64,000 nt of DNA from NCBI GenBank assembly GCA_039029195.1, contig JBCCGR010000002.1, positions 191,970 to 255,969 on the forward strand, given 5' to 3'. The notes beneath the pieces were generated by a model that was given only the letters and a program-made list of their open reading frames with translations, had not been told where the DNA came from and did not search any database. Below are positions 43,734 through 53,270 of the stretch, one piece after another; the stretch's first letter is position 1; each line of letters begins with the position of its first letter. The translations under genes were made by a program, and so were the position numbers. This DNA is from JBCCGR01 sp039029195 (lineage in GTDB: Bacteria > Pseudomonadota > Alphaproteobacteria > Rhizobiales > Rhizobiaceae).

Positions 43734-44497
43734 GTTTGCTGGAGATCAAAGACGCAACGCTTCGGTTCGGCGGAGTGGTTGCGGTCGACAATGTTTCGAT
43801 GGATGTGACTGAAGGTGAGGTCTTCGCGCTGGTCGGTCCGAACGGTGCCGGAAAGTCGACCCTGTTCAATCTAATATCGCGGTTTTACGACCCTGCTGAA
43901 GGGTCAATCACGTTCGACGGGCAAGACCTCTTGACCTTGTCTCCGCACGGTATTCCGACCCTGGGGATTGCCCGAACTTTTCAGAATATCGAATTGTTCG
44001 ACCAGGCAACGGTGCTGCAAAACCTTCTGGTTGGCCGACACCGGCATCGCAAATCAAACCTGATCAGCGAATTGTTTTTCACCCCGTCTGTTCGCGATGA
44101 GGAACATCGGCACCGCGAAGTGGTCGAAAGGGTGATCGATTTTCTCGATCTTCAGGCCTATCGCGACAAACGAATCGCCGGTCTTCCCTATGGCGTTCGC
44201 AAAGTTGTTGAAATGGGCCGGGCGCTCGCGACCGAACCCAAGTTACTGCTGCTTGATGAACCGGCATCTGGTCTCTCGGTCGAGGAAACGCAGGATGTCG
44301 CCTTCTGGATTGAGGACATCAAAAACCAGATGGGGATTACGGTCCTCATGGTTGAGCATGACATGCACCTCGTTGCGTCAGTGTCGGATCGCGTGATGGC
44401 ACTTGCCGATGGAAAGACGCTCGCGCTTGGCACGCCGCAAGAGGTCCAAAACCATCCGGCTGTTATTGAGGCCTACATTGGATCGAGTGAGGCGTGA
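43730..44497 (+). CDS. livG: Branched-chain amino-acid-type ABC transporter ATPase LivG
   Basis: This 255-residue ATPase has Walker A GPNGAGKSTLFNLISRF, the LivG marker GIARTFQNIELF (Q-loop), a C-loop region reading GLPYGVRKVVEMGRALA in place of LSGGQ (a known LivG trait), Walker B LLLDEPASGLS and the switch His in MVEHDMHLV. The GTG at 43730 overlaps the livM stop. It overlaps livF by four bases (ATGA). Confidence 0.94.
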   Translation: MSLLEIKDATLRFGGVVAVDNVSMDVTEGEVFALVGPNGAGKSTLFNLISRFYDPAEGSITFDGQDLLTLSPHGIPTLGIARTFQNIELFDQATVLQNLLVGRHRHRKSNLISELFFTPSVRDEEHRHREVVERVIDFLDLQAYRDKRIAGLPYGVRKVVEMGRALATEPKLLLLDEPASGLSVEETQDVAFWIEDIKNQMGITVLMVEHDMHLVASVSDRVMALADGKTLALGTPQEVQNHPAVIEAYIGSSEA

Positions 44498-45282
44498 TGG
44501 ATACCAATACCACAGACGCCGTTCTCAATCTGAAAAACGTCGAGAGCTACTACGGTCCGATCATGGCCATTCGCGGCGCTTCCTTGGAAGTGCGAAAGGG
44601 TCAGGTTGTCACCGTTCTTGGTGCAAATGGTGCCGGCAAAACAACTCTGCTGAAAACCATTTCCGGTGTCATGGACCCTGAAAAAGGGCAGGTGATGCTG
44701 CACGGCGCCGAGATTCAGGGCATGGACCCCGACCGTGTCGTGCGTAAGGGCATCGTGCATGTGCCGGAAGGCCGTGAGATTTTCCCACTGCTGTCAGTGG
44801 CGGAAAATATTCGCATGGGAGCCTATATCCGCAATGACCGTGCCGATATCTCGGTCGATGAGGAGATGGTCTACTCCTACTTTCCGATCCTGAAGGAACG
44901 CCGCGCTCAGATGGCTGGCACTTTGTCAGGCGGGCAGCAGCAGATGCTAGCAATTGGGCGCGGATTGATGTCGCGCCCGTCCATCATGCTTCTCGATGAG
45001 CCGAGCCTGGGCTTAAGTCCGCTGCTGGTCAGTGAAATTTTTGCCATCATTCGCAGGCTCAATGAAGAGCAGGGCGTGACCATGATGCTGGTTGAACAAA
45101 ACGCTCTGGTCGCCCTCAGGGTTGCCGACTATGGTTATGTGATGGAACTGGGCCGTATCGTGATGGCTGATACGGCAGAAAATCTCGAAAATTCCCGCGA
45201 TATCCAGGAATTCTATCTGGGCAAGCAGGAGGAGAGCCAGCGGGGCCAGCGCCGTTGGAAACAAAGAAAGACGTGGCGCTGA
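44494..45282 (+). CDS. livF: Branched-chain amino-acid-type ABC transporter ATPase LivF
   Basis: This 262-residue ATPase pairs with LivG. Motifs: Walker A GANGAGKTTLLKTISG, GIVHVPEGREIFPLLSVAEN (the LivF-specific Q-loop region), signature LSGGQQQMLAIGRGLM, Walker B IMLLDEPSLGLSP, and MLVEQNALVAL with Gln where other ABC proteins have the switch His-containing segment, as in LivF. The C-terminal tail (QRGQRRWKQRKTWR) is basic and poorly conserved. The next gene starts 31 bases later. Confidence 0.94.
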   Translation: MMDTNTTDAVLNLKNVESYYGPIMAIRGASLEVRKGQVVTVLGANGAGKTTLLKTISGVMDPEKGQVMLHGAEIQGMDPDRVVRKGIVHVPEGREIFPLLSVAENIRMGAYIRNDRADISVDEEMVYSYFPILKERRAQMAGTLSGGQQQMLAIGRGLMSRPSIMLLDEPSLGLSPLLVSEIFAIIRRLNEEQGVTMMLVEQNALVALRVADYGYVMELGRIVMADTAENLENSRDIQEFYLGKQEESQRGQRRWKQRKTWR

Positions 45283-45313
45283 TTGCCAATCGGCCCGGGA
45301 GGAAATCGCGACG

Positions 45314-47221
45314 ATGGACGTCAAACTTGAGACAGCACAGAAAGTACCGGCGCAACGCACCGTGCACGGTATTTCGATCAATGCCGATCTGACGACAGGG
45401 CCGTATTTCATCGATGGTTGCGACACGCTTCCGAAACTCTTTCGCAATCGTTGCGAAGCGTTGGGTGAGCGCACCGCCCATCGCGAAAAGGACTATGGCA
45501 TCTGGTTGTCCTACTCCTGGGCAGACTATTACCGCCATGCAAAGCTGATTGGTCTCGGGCTTTTGTCGCTCGGCCTGAAACGGGGAGAAGTGGTTTCCAT
45601 TCTGTCGGAAGACAATAAGGAATGGATCTATTGCGACCTGGGGATTCAGAGCGTCGGCGGAATTGGGTCTGGTGTTTACACCACAGACTCCGCTGCCCAA
45701 CTCAAATATCTGGTCAACGATTCCGACAGCCGATTCCTGTTTCTGGAAAATGACGAGCAACTCGATAAATACCTCGAAGTTGCCGATGAAATGCCTGGTC
45801 TGACCAAGGCAATTGTGTTCGACCGGGAGGGTCTGCACGACTACCAGAACGACAATGTCATTTTTCTTGATGAACTTTATGCTCTGGGGCGGGAGTTTGA
45901 AAAACAAAACCCGAACCGGTTCGAAGAAGAAATAAACAAGTCGGATCCGGACGATATTTGCGTTCTGGTTTACACCTCCGGCACCACCGGTCAGCCCAAA
46001 GGGGCAATGATCACCCACAGTAACATTGTCTACTCCTTGTCATCCGGCCTGATTGGTGCCCCGACATTCGAAACGGACGAGCAAATCTGCTTCTTGCCGT
46101 TGTGTCACATTCTGGAGCGTCTGTTTTCCGGTTTCGCTCCACTTGCCTCAAAGGCAACACTGAACTTCGCCGAAAGCCCGGAAACGGTGTTCGACAATCT
46201 TCAGGAAGTCAGTCCGCACACATTTGTTGCCGTGCCGAGGCTTTGGGAAAAGATCTACTCACGGGTGACCATTCTGGTGGGTGACGCCTCTCCGCTGCAA
46301 CGCTGGGCGTTCAACAAGGCAATAGCGGCGGGACGCGGAAAGGCGGCATGCGAATTGGCCGGTGATCCCGTGCCATCCGGTGTGATGACCAGTTATAAGA
46401 TCTGGGATGCGCTCGTATTGAAAAATCTCCGGCGCATGATCGGCATGGACCGTATGCGGCGTGCCGGCACAGGGGCTGCACCAATTTCGCCGGAACTTCT
46501 GGAATGGTTCGCCGCAATCGGTGTTCCTGTTCTCGAAGGCTATGGCATGACGGAATCCGGCGGCGTCATGACCTACAACACGTTTGATGACAACAAGGTC
46601 TCGACCGTTGGACCTGTGGTCGAGGGAGCGGAGGTCCGCATCGCGCCCGATGGTGAAATACAGTATCGCGGCGGCAATGTATTCAAGGGCTACTGGAACA
46701 AGCCTGAGAAAACCGAAGAAACCTTCACCGAAGACGGCTGGCTTAAAACCGGTGACGTAGGTCATATCGACAATTCCGGCTATGTATCGATTACCGGGCG
46801 ATTGAAGGACATCATCATTACGGCAGGCGGTAAGAACATCACGCCCGCCGAAATCGAGAACAAGCTGAAGTTCTCGTCCTTCATCTCAGACGCGGTCATC
46901 ATCGGTGACAAACGCAAATACCTCACCGCGTTAATCATGATTGATCAGGAGAACGTGGAGAAGTTTGCGCAGGACCGCAGAATTCCGTTCAATGATTTTG
47001 CGTCGCTCTGCGCGCGCAAGGAAGTTCAGGAGCTGATCGGTTCCGTGATCGAAGAGGTGAACAAGGACTTCGCACGGGTGGAAACCATCAAGGATTTTCG
47101 GTTGATCGACGTCCTTTTGACGGCGGAAGATGAGGAACTGACGGCAACAATGAAGCTAAAGCGTGGCTTTGTTGAAAAGAAGCACAAAACGCTGATTGAT
47201 TCGATGTATGGCGGATCGTGA
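45314..47221 (+). CDS. AMP-binding acyl-CoA ligase (long-chain type)
   Basis: This 635-residue adenylate-forming enzyme has VLVYTSGTTGQPKGAMITHSN (P-loop-like core), a GYGMTESGGVMTY motif, and the hinge Asp in LKTGDVGHIDNSGYVSITGR. The catalytic Lys region is RLKDIIITAGGKNITPAEIE. It groups by look with the long-chain/ACSBG-like ligases, which activate carboxylates as acyl-CoA. It lies inside the liv operon, between the ATPase and the binding-protein genes, so the importer's substrate may be activated by it. Which acid is unknown. Confidence 0.9.
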   Translation: MDVKLETAQKVPAQRTVHGISINADLTTGPYFIDGCDTLPKLFRNRCEALGERTAHREKDYGIWLSYSWADYYRHAKLIGLGLLSLGLKRGEVVSILSEDNKEWIYCDLGIQSVGGIGSGVYTTDSAAQLKYLVNDSDSRFLFLENDEQLDKYLEVADEMPGLTKAIVFDREGLHDYQNDNVIFLDELYALGREFEKQNPNRFEEEINKSDPDDICVLVYTSGTTGQPKGAMITHSNIVYSLSSGLIGAPTFETDEQICFLPLCHILERLFSGFAPLASKATLNFAESPETVFDNLQEVSPHTFVAVPRLWEKIYSRVTILVGDASPLQRWAFNKAIAAGRGKAACELAGDPVPSGVMTSYKIWDALVLKNLRRMIGMDRMRRAGTGAAPISPELLEWFAAIGVPVLEGYGMTESGGVMTYNTFDDNKVSTVGPVVEGAEVRIAPDGEIQYRGGNVFKGYWNKPEKTEETFTEDGWLKTGDVGHIDNSGYVSITGRLKDIIITAGGKNITPAEIENKLKFSSFISDAVIIGDKRKYLTALIMIDQENVEKFAQDRRIPFNDFASLCARKEVQELIGSVIEEVNKDFARVETIKDFRLIDVLLTAEDEELTATMKLKRGFVEKKHKTLIDSMYGGS

Positions 47222-47264
47222 CCAATTTAGAACGTTAATCAGGTACCAAAGTGGAGGAAACACT

Positions 47265-48422
47265 ATGAAATCCAGACTGATGATGACAGCAGCAGCCGCC
47301 GCACTTGCGGTTGCGGGATCTGCTCACGCTGAGCAGGGCGTGACGGACACCGAAGTTCTGCTCGGCTCGAACAATGACCTGTCCGGTCCGTTCGCCGCGT
47401 TCGGCGCTCCCGCTGTGAAGGCTGCACAGCTTTACTTTGACGATATCAACGCCGCTGGTGGCGTGCACGGCCGCAAGATCCGTTACATCGTGGAAGATCA
47501 TGCCTATCAGATGCCAAAGGCAATCGCCGGCATGAACAAGCTGATCAACTCCGACAAAGTGTTTGCAATGTTCCAGTCGCTTGGAACACCAATGAACATT
47601 GCGGCGTTCAAGCTTCAGGATGCCAAGAAAATTGCCAACGTGTCACCGCTTTCCGGTGCACGGCAGATGCTTCAGGATCCGATCGCCTACAAATATGCGG
47701 GCACATCATCCTACTATGAGCATATCCATGCAGGGGTGAAACTGCTCTCTGGCCAAAAGGGCCACAAGGTGGTTTGCGCCATGTATCTTCCAACCGACTT
47801 CGGCAAGGAAATTCAGCAGGGTGCGGTGGATGCGGCCAAGAAAAATGGCCTGGAGTTCAAGGCTGAAACAACCCATAAGCCCGATGAAACTGACTTCGTC
47901 GGCTCACTTTCCAAACTGAAAGCGGAAGGTTGCCAGCTCATCACAATGGCGCTGACAGTTCGCCAGACAATCACCGCTTACGCCACCGCCCGTAAGATCG
48001 GCTGGACCGATGCAGACTTTATCTCTTCTTCTGCAGGCTTCCACACCGTCATGGCCAAAGTGCCAGGTGGCGTCACCGAAGGTCTTTACGCTGCAGCTGG
48101 TTGGGCTGACATTCTGGCGCGCGCCAGCGACCCCAAAGTTGCCGCATGGATGAAGAAATACACCGAAGCATCCGGCGAACAGCTTCCCGGAACAGGTGCA
48201 CTGCTTGGTCGCTCCGCTGCTGAAGCAATCGTGAAAGCGCTGGAAGCCGCCGGTAAGGACCTTAACGCAGATTCCTTCCGCAAAGGCATGGAGTCCCTGA
48301 ACTACTATGACGTGTTCCTGGACAACCAGATTTCCTACGGCCCGGACGATCATCAGGGTGCGGATCCGGTTGTGATTTCTGTCATCAAGGACGGCAATTG
48401 GACCGAAATCGGCCGCGAATAA
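47265..48422 (+). CDS. Periplasmic ABC substrate-binding protein (LivK type)
   Basis: The 385-residue product has a signal peptide (MKSRLMMTAAAAALAVAGSAHA), then TEVLLGSNNDLSGPFAAFG, the start of a type-1 periplasmic binding fold with its substrate-contacting Ser/Gly loop. KIRYIVEDHAYQMPKAIAGM is typical of the Leu/Ile/Val family. The ATG at 47265 follows GTGGAGGAAAC; the frame is open upstream to 47196 in the previous gene's tail. As the final operon gene it supplies substrate to LivHMGF. A strong terminator follows. Confidence 0.93.
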   Translation: MKSRLMMTAAAAALAVAGSAHAEQGVTDTEVLLGSNNDLSGPFAAFGAPAVKAAQLYFDDINAAGGVHGRKIRYIVEDHAYQMPKAIAGMNKLINSDKVFAMFQSLGTPMNIAAFKLQDAKKIANVSPLSGARQMLQDPIAYKYAGTSSYYEHIHAGVKLLSGQKGHKVVCAMYLPTDFGKEIQQGAVDAAKKNGLEFKAETTHKPDETDFVGSLSKLKAEGCQLITMALTVRQTITAYATARKIGWTDADFISSSAGFHTVMAKVPGGVTEGLYAAAGWADILARASDPKVAAWMKKYTEASGEQLPGTGALLGRSAAEAIVKALEAAGKDLNADSFRKGMESLNYYDVFLDNQISYGPDDHQGADPVVISVIKDGNWTEIGRE

Positions 48423-48444
48423 GTGGTTGATATCAATCAAAGAG

Positions 48445-48469
48445 AAGGGCGCTTCAAGCGCCCTTTTTT
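48445..48469 (+). terminator. Rho-independent terminator of the liv operon
   Basis: The stem AAGGGCGCTT pairs with AAGCGCCCTT with almost no loop beyond the central bases and is followed by TTTTTTG. It lies 23 bases after the binding-protein stop and marks the 3' end of the transporter operon. Confidence 0.93.
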
Positions 48470-48533
48470 GTGCGGAATTTGTTTAAATGATTTAGGCTCC
48501 CGATCCTAAACATGCTGACGGGATGAGTATGAG

Positions 48534-49436
48534 ATGACCCGGTTCACAAGCCACACATTTGCGACCGGCGAAATTGACCTTCATTATATGGAAGGTGGCA
48601 AATCCGATGGGCCGCTGCTGTTGTTTCTGCACGGATTTCCGGAATATTGGGCCGGTTGGCAACCCGTGATGGAACGTCTTGGCGATGCATATCGTGTTAT
48701 CGCGCCAGACCAACGCGGCTATGGAAAATCATCCATGCCCACCGGTGTAGACGCCTACGAAATCAAGCCGCTGGTTCGGGATATCGTTGCGCTTGGTGAT
48801 CATGTTTCTCCGGATCAGCCCTTTGTCTTGTGCGGCCATGATTGGGGTTCCGCCGTTGCCTACTCCTATGCATTTGCATTTCCGAATCGGGTGTCCCGTT
48901 TGGTTGTTGCCAACGGTGTGCATCCAATTCCCTTTCAGAAAGCGCTGTTTGCTGCCGACGATCAGACCAAAGCCAGCCAATATATGAGTTGGTTGCGGGC
49001 AGACGGCAGCGAAGCCGCGCTTGCAAAGGACGGGTTCGAACTGCTTTTCAACATGTTTGAGAAGTTTTCCACGGCGAACTGGCTGGACGAGGAAACCAAA
49101 TCCGCCTACCGAGCTGCGTGGGGTGATGAGGCGCGTGTAGGAGCGATGGTCAACTGGTACCGTGCTTCTTCAATGGTTGTGCCAAAACCGGACGCATCGC
49201 CCCGTGAATTGCCGATCACGGATGACATGTTGGAGCGCTATCGGGTGCGCATGCCACATCTCCTGATCTGGGGCTTGCAAGATGGAGCGTTGCTTCCAGC
49301 AACCAATGAGGGGCTGGAGCAATTCTGCGCAGATCTGAAACGGGTGGAAATTGAAGATGGCAGCCACTGGGTCATACACGAACATCCTGAGCGGGTTGCA
49401 GAAGCGATTCGGTCCTGGCTGTCCGATCATTCCTGA
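48534..49436 (+). CDS. Alpha/beta hydrolase, epoxide-hydrolase-like
   Basis: This 300-residue cytoplasmic enzyme shows HGFPEYWAGWQPVME (oxyanion HGxP), DQRGYGKS, the nucleophile elbow CGHDWGSAVAY in which Asp is the nucleophile, the acid Asp in WGLQDGALLP, and the His in DGSHWVIHEHP. Asp as nucleophile points to epoxide hydrolase or haloacid/haloalkane dehalogenase relatives and not to esterases. NWYRAS in the cap could give the epoxide-polarising Tyr. The start is the ATG at 48534. cysQ follows 22 bases later. Confidence 0.88.
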   Translation: MTRFTSHTFATGEIDLHYMEGGKSDGPLLLFLHGFPEYWAGWQPVMERLGDAYRVIAPDQRGYGKSSMPTGVDAYEIKPLVRDIVALGDHVSPDQPFVLCGHDWGSAVAYSYAFAFPNRVSRLVVANGVHPIPFQKALFAADDQTKASQYMSWLRADGSEAALAKDGFELLFNMFEKFSTANWLDEETKSAYRAAWGDEARVGAMVNWYRASSMVVPKPDASPRELPITDDMLERYRVRMPHLLIWGLQDGALLPATNEGLEQFCADLKRVEIEDGSHWVIHEHPERVAEAIRSWLSDHS

Positions 49437-49458
49437 CCGCTGCAACGGGTTTTGAACT

Positions 49459-50271
49459 ATGTCTACCAAAGCGGTCGATGATCTTTCCAGCCTTATGCAT
49501 GCGCTGGAGCCTGCTGTTCGCAAGGCTGGTGAAGCTGTTCAGGAAATCTATGGCCGCATATGTGCTGAGCCCGATATCACCCATCAGACCAAATCCGACG
49601 GATCACCGGTCACGGCAGCGGATCAGGCGGCAGAAGACATTCTGCTTGAGGCAATCGAAAAGCACTGTCCAGGTGTGAGGGTCATCTCTGAGGAAAATGC
49701 CGAAAGCCATCGTTTCGAGCCTTCAGATGACTTTTTCCTCGTCGATCCACTGGATGGAACGCGGGAGTTTCTAAAGCACGATGGCAAAGGTTGCTTCACG
49801 GTCAATCTCGCTCTGATTGTTGAGCGACAGGCGATTTGCGGGCAGGTGTTCGCGCCCGCGTTAGACCGAATGTTCTGCGGTGTGGTCGGCAAGGGCGCAA
49901 CGGAAAACGGAACTCAGATAGTCGCAGAAGCACCGGTTCCGGGCAGCGAAGTGGCGCTGGTCAGTGTTTCGCATCGCGATCCTCAAACGGATGAGTGGCT
50001 GCGCACCCACGCCATCAACGAAACGCGCAGCGTGGGGTCATCCTTGAAGTTTGCTCTATTGGCGTGCGGCGAAGCGCATCTTTATCCTCGCATGAGTTCA
50101 ATCATGGAGTGGGATATCGCAGCCGGCCATGCGGTGCTTGAGGCAGCAGGTGGAAGGGTCGTTGGCCTGAATGGACAGGCCTTGCGATATGGAAATGAAA
50201 ACTACCGGGCACCATCATTTGTTGCGCATGCACCAATGGGTGAACCCGCGGGTGGCAACCGATCAACCTGA
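49459..50271 (+). CDS. cysQ: 3'(2'),5'-bisphosphate nucleotidase CysQ
   Basis: CysQ removes a phosphate from PAP/PAPS, the by-product and intermediate of sulfate assimilation. The 270-residue inositol-phosphatase-fold protein has the metal-site motifs DGSPVTAADQAAED, SEENAE, DPLDGTREFL and SIMEWDIAAGHAVLEAAGG. Length is normal. It converges on an L,D-transpeptidase gene with a nine-base overlap. Substrate specificity between PAP and inositol phosphates is not proven, but the SVSHRDPQT region favours CysQ. Confidence 0.9.
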   Translation: MSTKAVDDLSSLMHALEPAVRKAGEAVQEIYGRICAEPDITHQTKSDGSPVTAADQAAEDILLEAIEKHCPGVRVISEENAESHRFEPSDDFFLVDPLDGTREFLKHDGKGCFTVNLALIVERQAICGQVFAPALDRMFCGVVGKGATENGTQIVAEAPVPGSEVALVSVSHRDPQTDEWLRTHAINETRSVGSSLKFALLACGEAHLYPRMSSIMEWDIAAGHAVLEAAGGRVVGLNGQALRYGNENYRAPSFVAHAPMGEPAGGNRST

Positions 50272-51441
50272 GGGTCGGGTCTTTGGAACTGCCAGTGAGC
50301 CCGCTGGACCAACACCCGTTGGAACTGTAATCCCGCCCGTTCCGACCCCTGGCAAAGGGCCATCTTTCGGAACTGGTTTCAAAGTCGCCGCAACCGGATC
50401 GGCAGGCTTTTGCTGTTTAGGCTGAGCGACCAAATCCGATGGTTGCTCGGTTTTTTGGTCCTTGATTTCAGGCTCAACCGGCTTTGGTTCGGGCTTGATC
50501 ACTTCGATACCGGGCAGTGCAGTGGCTAGTGTCATCGGCGGCAGCTCGCGCCGATCGCGATCTTCCTTTTTCGCAAGCAGCTTTTCAAAAACATCTGCTT
50601 CCTTGCGTTTGACATCCAGATAGGAAAGCGCAAGTGATTCCGGCATACCAAGGCTTGGGCAGGAGCGGCGCGCGGAGAAACGTTCTCCATCGCGAGCCAC
50701 AACGTTGAAATTATAACGTTTGCCACACACTTCGACCCGCGGCGGGATCTTCGTGGCCTCAAAGTGGTCGTAGCCTTCTTTCAGCATTTCCCAGAACGCA
50801 TAGTTCTTGCTGTCGCGATGCTTGACCATGTTCTCCGGTGTCATGCGGAACGGGTAGGCCTGAATCTGGAACGACCTTTGTCCGCCGCGAAATGCTTCCC
50901 GGGCGAGCGCGTAAATCTCGGAAATCAACTCATCCGTCATGGAATAGCACCCAGCGGATGAGCAGGCGCCATGGATCATCAAGTGTGAGCCGGTCCGCCC
51001 ATGCGAACGGTCGTAGCTGTTGGGAAAGCCCATATTGAAGGAAAGGTAATAGGATGAGTTTGGATTCATCAGCGCCGGGGTTACATGATAGAACCCCTCA
51101 GGAGCCTGACGGTCCCCTTCCTTGTGCTTGGGTCCCAGCTTACCCGACCATTTGCAAATCTCGTAGGATTTTAGCAGATCGTAGCGGCCGGTCGATTTGC
51201 GTTTCCAAACCTCTAGCGTGTCTTCTTCCTTGAAGATGCGGATCATGATCGGGGAGCGCGAACCCATGCCCTTTGCCCGCATTGTGCCTTTCAGACGCTC
51301 GGGAATAGGGCGTTCGGCTTTGGGAAACGCACCATCAAGCCCGTCCTGGCAGGCCGCGAGCGGGACCAAAACGGCAGATGCCAGCAAAATTCTGCGGGCA
51401 GAGAACAGCATGCGTTTGGATTGCGCAATCAGGCTCGACAT
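50263..51441 (-). CDS. L,D-transpeptidase lipoprotein (YafK-like)
   Basis: The protein has a lipobox ending LVPLAAC. The YkuD-type catalytic site is HGACSSAGCYSM, with the His and the second Cys as catalytic residues, preceded by SHLMIHG. APEGFYHVTPALMNPNSSYY and FNMGFPNSYDRSHGRTG are typical of the YafK (DpaA-like) subgroup, some of whose members detach Braun lipoprotein from peptidoglycan. A long Pro/Lys-rich C-terminal tail, predicted disordered, follows. The start is taken as ATG 51441; 51468 (nine residues longer) and 51411 are alternatives. Total about 392 residues. Confidence 0.87.
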   Translation of the reverse strand: MSSLIAQSKRMLFSARRILLASAVLVPLAACQDGLDGAFPKAERPIPERLKGTMRAKGMGSRSPIMIRIFKEEDTLEVWKRKSTGRYDLLKSYEICKWSGKLGPKHKEGDRQAPEGFYHVTPALMNPNSSYYLSFNMGFPNSYDRSHGRTGSHLMIHGACSSAGCYSMTDELISEIYALAREAFRGGQRSFQIQAYPFRMTPENMVKHRDSKNYAFWEMLKEGYDHFEATKIPPRVEVCGKRYNFNVVARDGERFSARRSCPSLGMPESLALSYLDVKRKEADVFEKLLAKKEDRDRRELPPMTLATALPGIEVIKPEPKPVEPEIKDQKTEQPSDLVAQPKQQKPADPVAATLKPVPKDGPLPGVGTGGITVPTGVGPAGSLAVPKTRPSG

Positions 51442-51749
51442 TGAAACAGCAAACTCTTCTTTCAACAATCCAACGACGGTTCAGGTCAGTTCTAACTGCC
51501 AGCGCCACTCAATGCTGCCAATTTGGCGGGATTGGGGCCAGTTTCAAGAGCTAGTGTTTAGTGGTTTACAATGTCTTACGACAAGGTGGTTGGAGTTCAC
51601 ATTCGCGCGAATTCGAAAGAGTTGAACAGGGTCATTTTTCGATTGATTTGATGTGGTAATATCGCCTGATCTGCATTCATTTGCTAGTTCAAGAACATTG
51701 CAACCATTGCACAGGATCATGCGGGCACCCATATTGATTGGTGGAGAGC

Positions 51750-52166
51750 ATGATGAAACAATCTAAAATTGTTGAAATTCTGGAGCCCGGCTCGCTGGAA
51801 GAGCAATCCAAGCGAGAAACCCGTGTTCGGGAGAAATTCTGGCTTACTCTGCGCCGAGCGGCTCGCCAGATTCCCCAAATTGAAGAGTTTGTCGCATCCT
51901 ATTATTGTGCGCTCGACCCAAAGACGCCGGGACGGGTTCGCGGCATCCTGTTGGCAGCGCTGGCCTATTTCGTGCTTCCCCTTGATCTGTTCCCAGACTT
52001 TCTGGCGATGGTTGGCTTCTCGGACGATGTTGCTGTGATCACGGCCGCAATTGCCGCCGTCAAGAGCAACATCACAGACGGTCACCGTGAGGCGGCCCGT
52101 CAGGCGTTGAGTGATGAAGAAGAGGAGCCGGTTGATATGCCTCGTGAGGCAGAACCGGCTCAATAG
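51750..52166 (+). CDS. YkvA family (DUF1232) protein
   Basis: This 138-residue protein contains the DUF1232 core AALAYFVLPLDLFPDF followed by MVGFSDDVAVITAAIAAV, which forms one or two hydrophobic segments. The N-terminal 40 residues are charged, and the C-terminal tail is acidic. The function of the family is unknown. ATG 51750 or 51753 follows GGTGGAG; the codon at 51738 is less likely. The 281 bases before it hold no gene. It converges on the quinone oxidoreductase gene with a three-base gap. Confidence 0.82.
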   Translation: MMKQSKIVEILEPGSLEEQSKRETRVREKFWLTLRRAARQIPQIEEFVASYYCALDPKTPGRVRGILLAALAYFVLPLDLFPDFLAMVGFSDDVAVITAAIAAVKSNITDGHREAARQALSDEEEEPVDMPREAEPAQ

Positions 52167-52169
52167 CCG

Positions 52170-53150
52170 TTATTCAGCAACCCGGATCAGCACCTTGCCC
52201 TTGACCTGACGTGCTGCAATTTTTTCCAGTGCCTGTTGGGTCTCCGCCAACGGGAAAATGCTGTCCACGTGTGGTTTGAGCGAGCCATCTCCCAACCATG
52301 AAATCAGTTGATCGATGTTCTGGGCGTTTTGCTCCCGTTCCCGCATTGTGAATGCGCCCCAAAACACACCGCGCAAATCGGCTCCTTTCAGCAGAGCGAG
52401 ATTGAGCGGAATTTTGGGAATGGGTCCCGCTGCAAATCCAATCACCAGATAGCGGCCCTTCCATCCCATGGAACGAAAGGCCGGTTCGGCCAATTCACCG
52501 CCGACGGGATCGTAAAGCACGTCAACGCCATTGCCTTTTGTCAGTTCTTTCAGGCGTGTTTTGAGGTCTTCCGTGGCGTAATTGATGCCTTCATCAGCGC
52601 CGCATTCCTTCGCGAACTCAATTTTCTCATCACTGGACGCACAGGCAATCACGCGCGCGCCCATCAGTTTTCCAAGTTCAACCGCCGCCTGGCCGACTCC
52701 TCCCGATGCGCCGAGCACAGCCAGGGTTTCTCCGGGTTTGAGTTCTCCGCGATCTTTCAGGCCGTGATAGGACGTACCATACGTCACCATCAGGCAGGCG
52801 GCGTCTTCGTCGCTGACATGGTCTGGAATTGGAAACAGGCTGATTTCGGGAGCGGCAATCAGCTCGCGCAGACAGCCGCTTTGAACCGATCCGCAGACCC
52901 GATCACCGGGCTTGAATTTGGTAACACCTTCTCCAACAGTTTCCACCACGCCGGCAAGTTCGGAAGCAGGTGAAAAAGGACGCGGCGGTTTGAACTGATA
53001 CTTGTCCTCAATGATGAGACAATCGAAGAAATTCAGCGCTGCGACATTGACCCGAACGATGACTGCACCCTTCTCGACCTTGGGTGCGGGAACGTCTTCC
53101 AGCGTAAGGGTTGAAGGTGGACCCGGTGTATGGGAAAGAATCGCTCGCAT
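52170..53150 (-). CDS. Zinc-independent quinone oxidoreductase (NADPH, MDR superfamily)
   Basis: This 326-residue medium-chain dehydrogenase/reductase has an N-terminal GroES-like part (AALNFFDCLIIEDKYQFKPP, then GDRVCGSVQ) and a Rossmann part with VLGASGGVGQAAVELGKLMG. The zinc-binding Cys/His pattern of alcohol dehydrogenases is missing, so it belongs to the quinone oxidoreductase (Qor/zeta-crystallin) branch, which reduces quinones or enones with NADPH. YDPVGGELAEPAFRSM supports this. The start is the ATG at 53150. It diverges from the SpoU gene with a 120-base gap. Confidence 0.9.
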   Translation of the reverse strand: MRAILSHTPGPPSTLTLEDVPAPKVEKGAVIVRVNVAALNFFDCLIIEDKYQFKPPRPFSPASELAGVVETVGEGVTKFKPGDRVCGSVQSGCLRELIAAPEISLFPIPDHVSDEDAACLMVTYGTSYHGLKDRGELKPGETLAVLGASGGVGQAAVELGKLMGARVIACASSDEKIEFAKECGADEGINYATEDLKTRLKELTKGNGVDVLYDPVGGELAEPAFRSMGWKGRYLVIGFAAGPIPKIPLNLALLKGADLRGVFWGAFTMREREQNAQNIDQLISWLGDGSLKPHVDSIFPLAETQQALEKIAARQVKGKVLIRVAE

Positions 53151-53270
53151 TCAAAAAGCTCCAGACGGCAGAAAGAGTTGTCGGCTTCTTTGCACCATCT
53201 GAGTTTGCAAGTGTAAAGCCGTTTCTTCCCCAATGCCCTTGGCTCTCGTTCCATAAGGTCACGCAGTTTC

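Noticed and set aside
45116..46018. 300-residue antisense frame over livF and the acyl-CoA ligase gene
   Set aside because: Both sense genes have all their motifs; the antisense product shows no domain.
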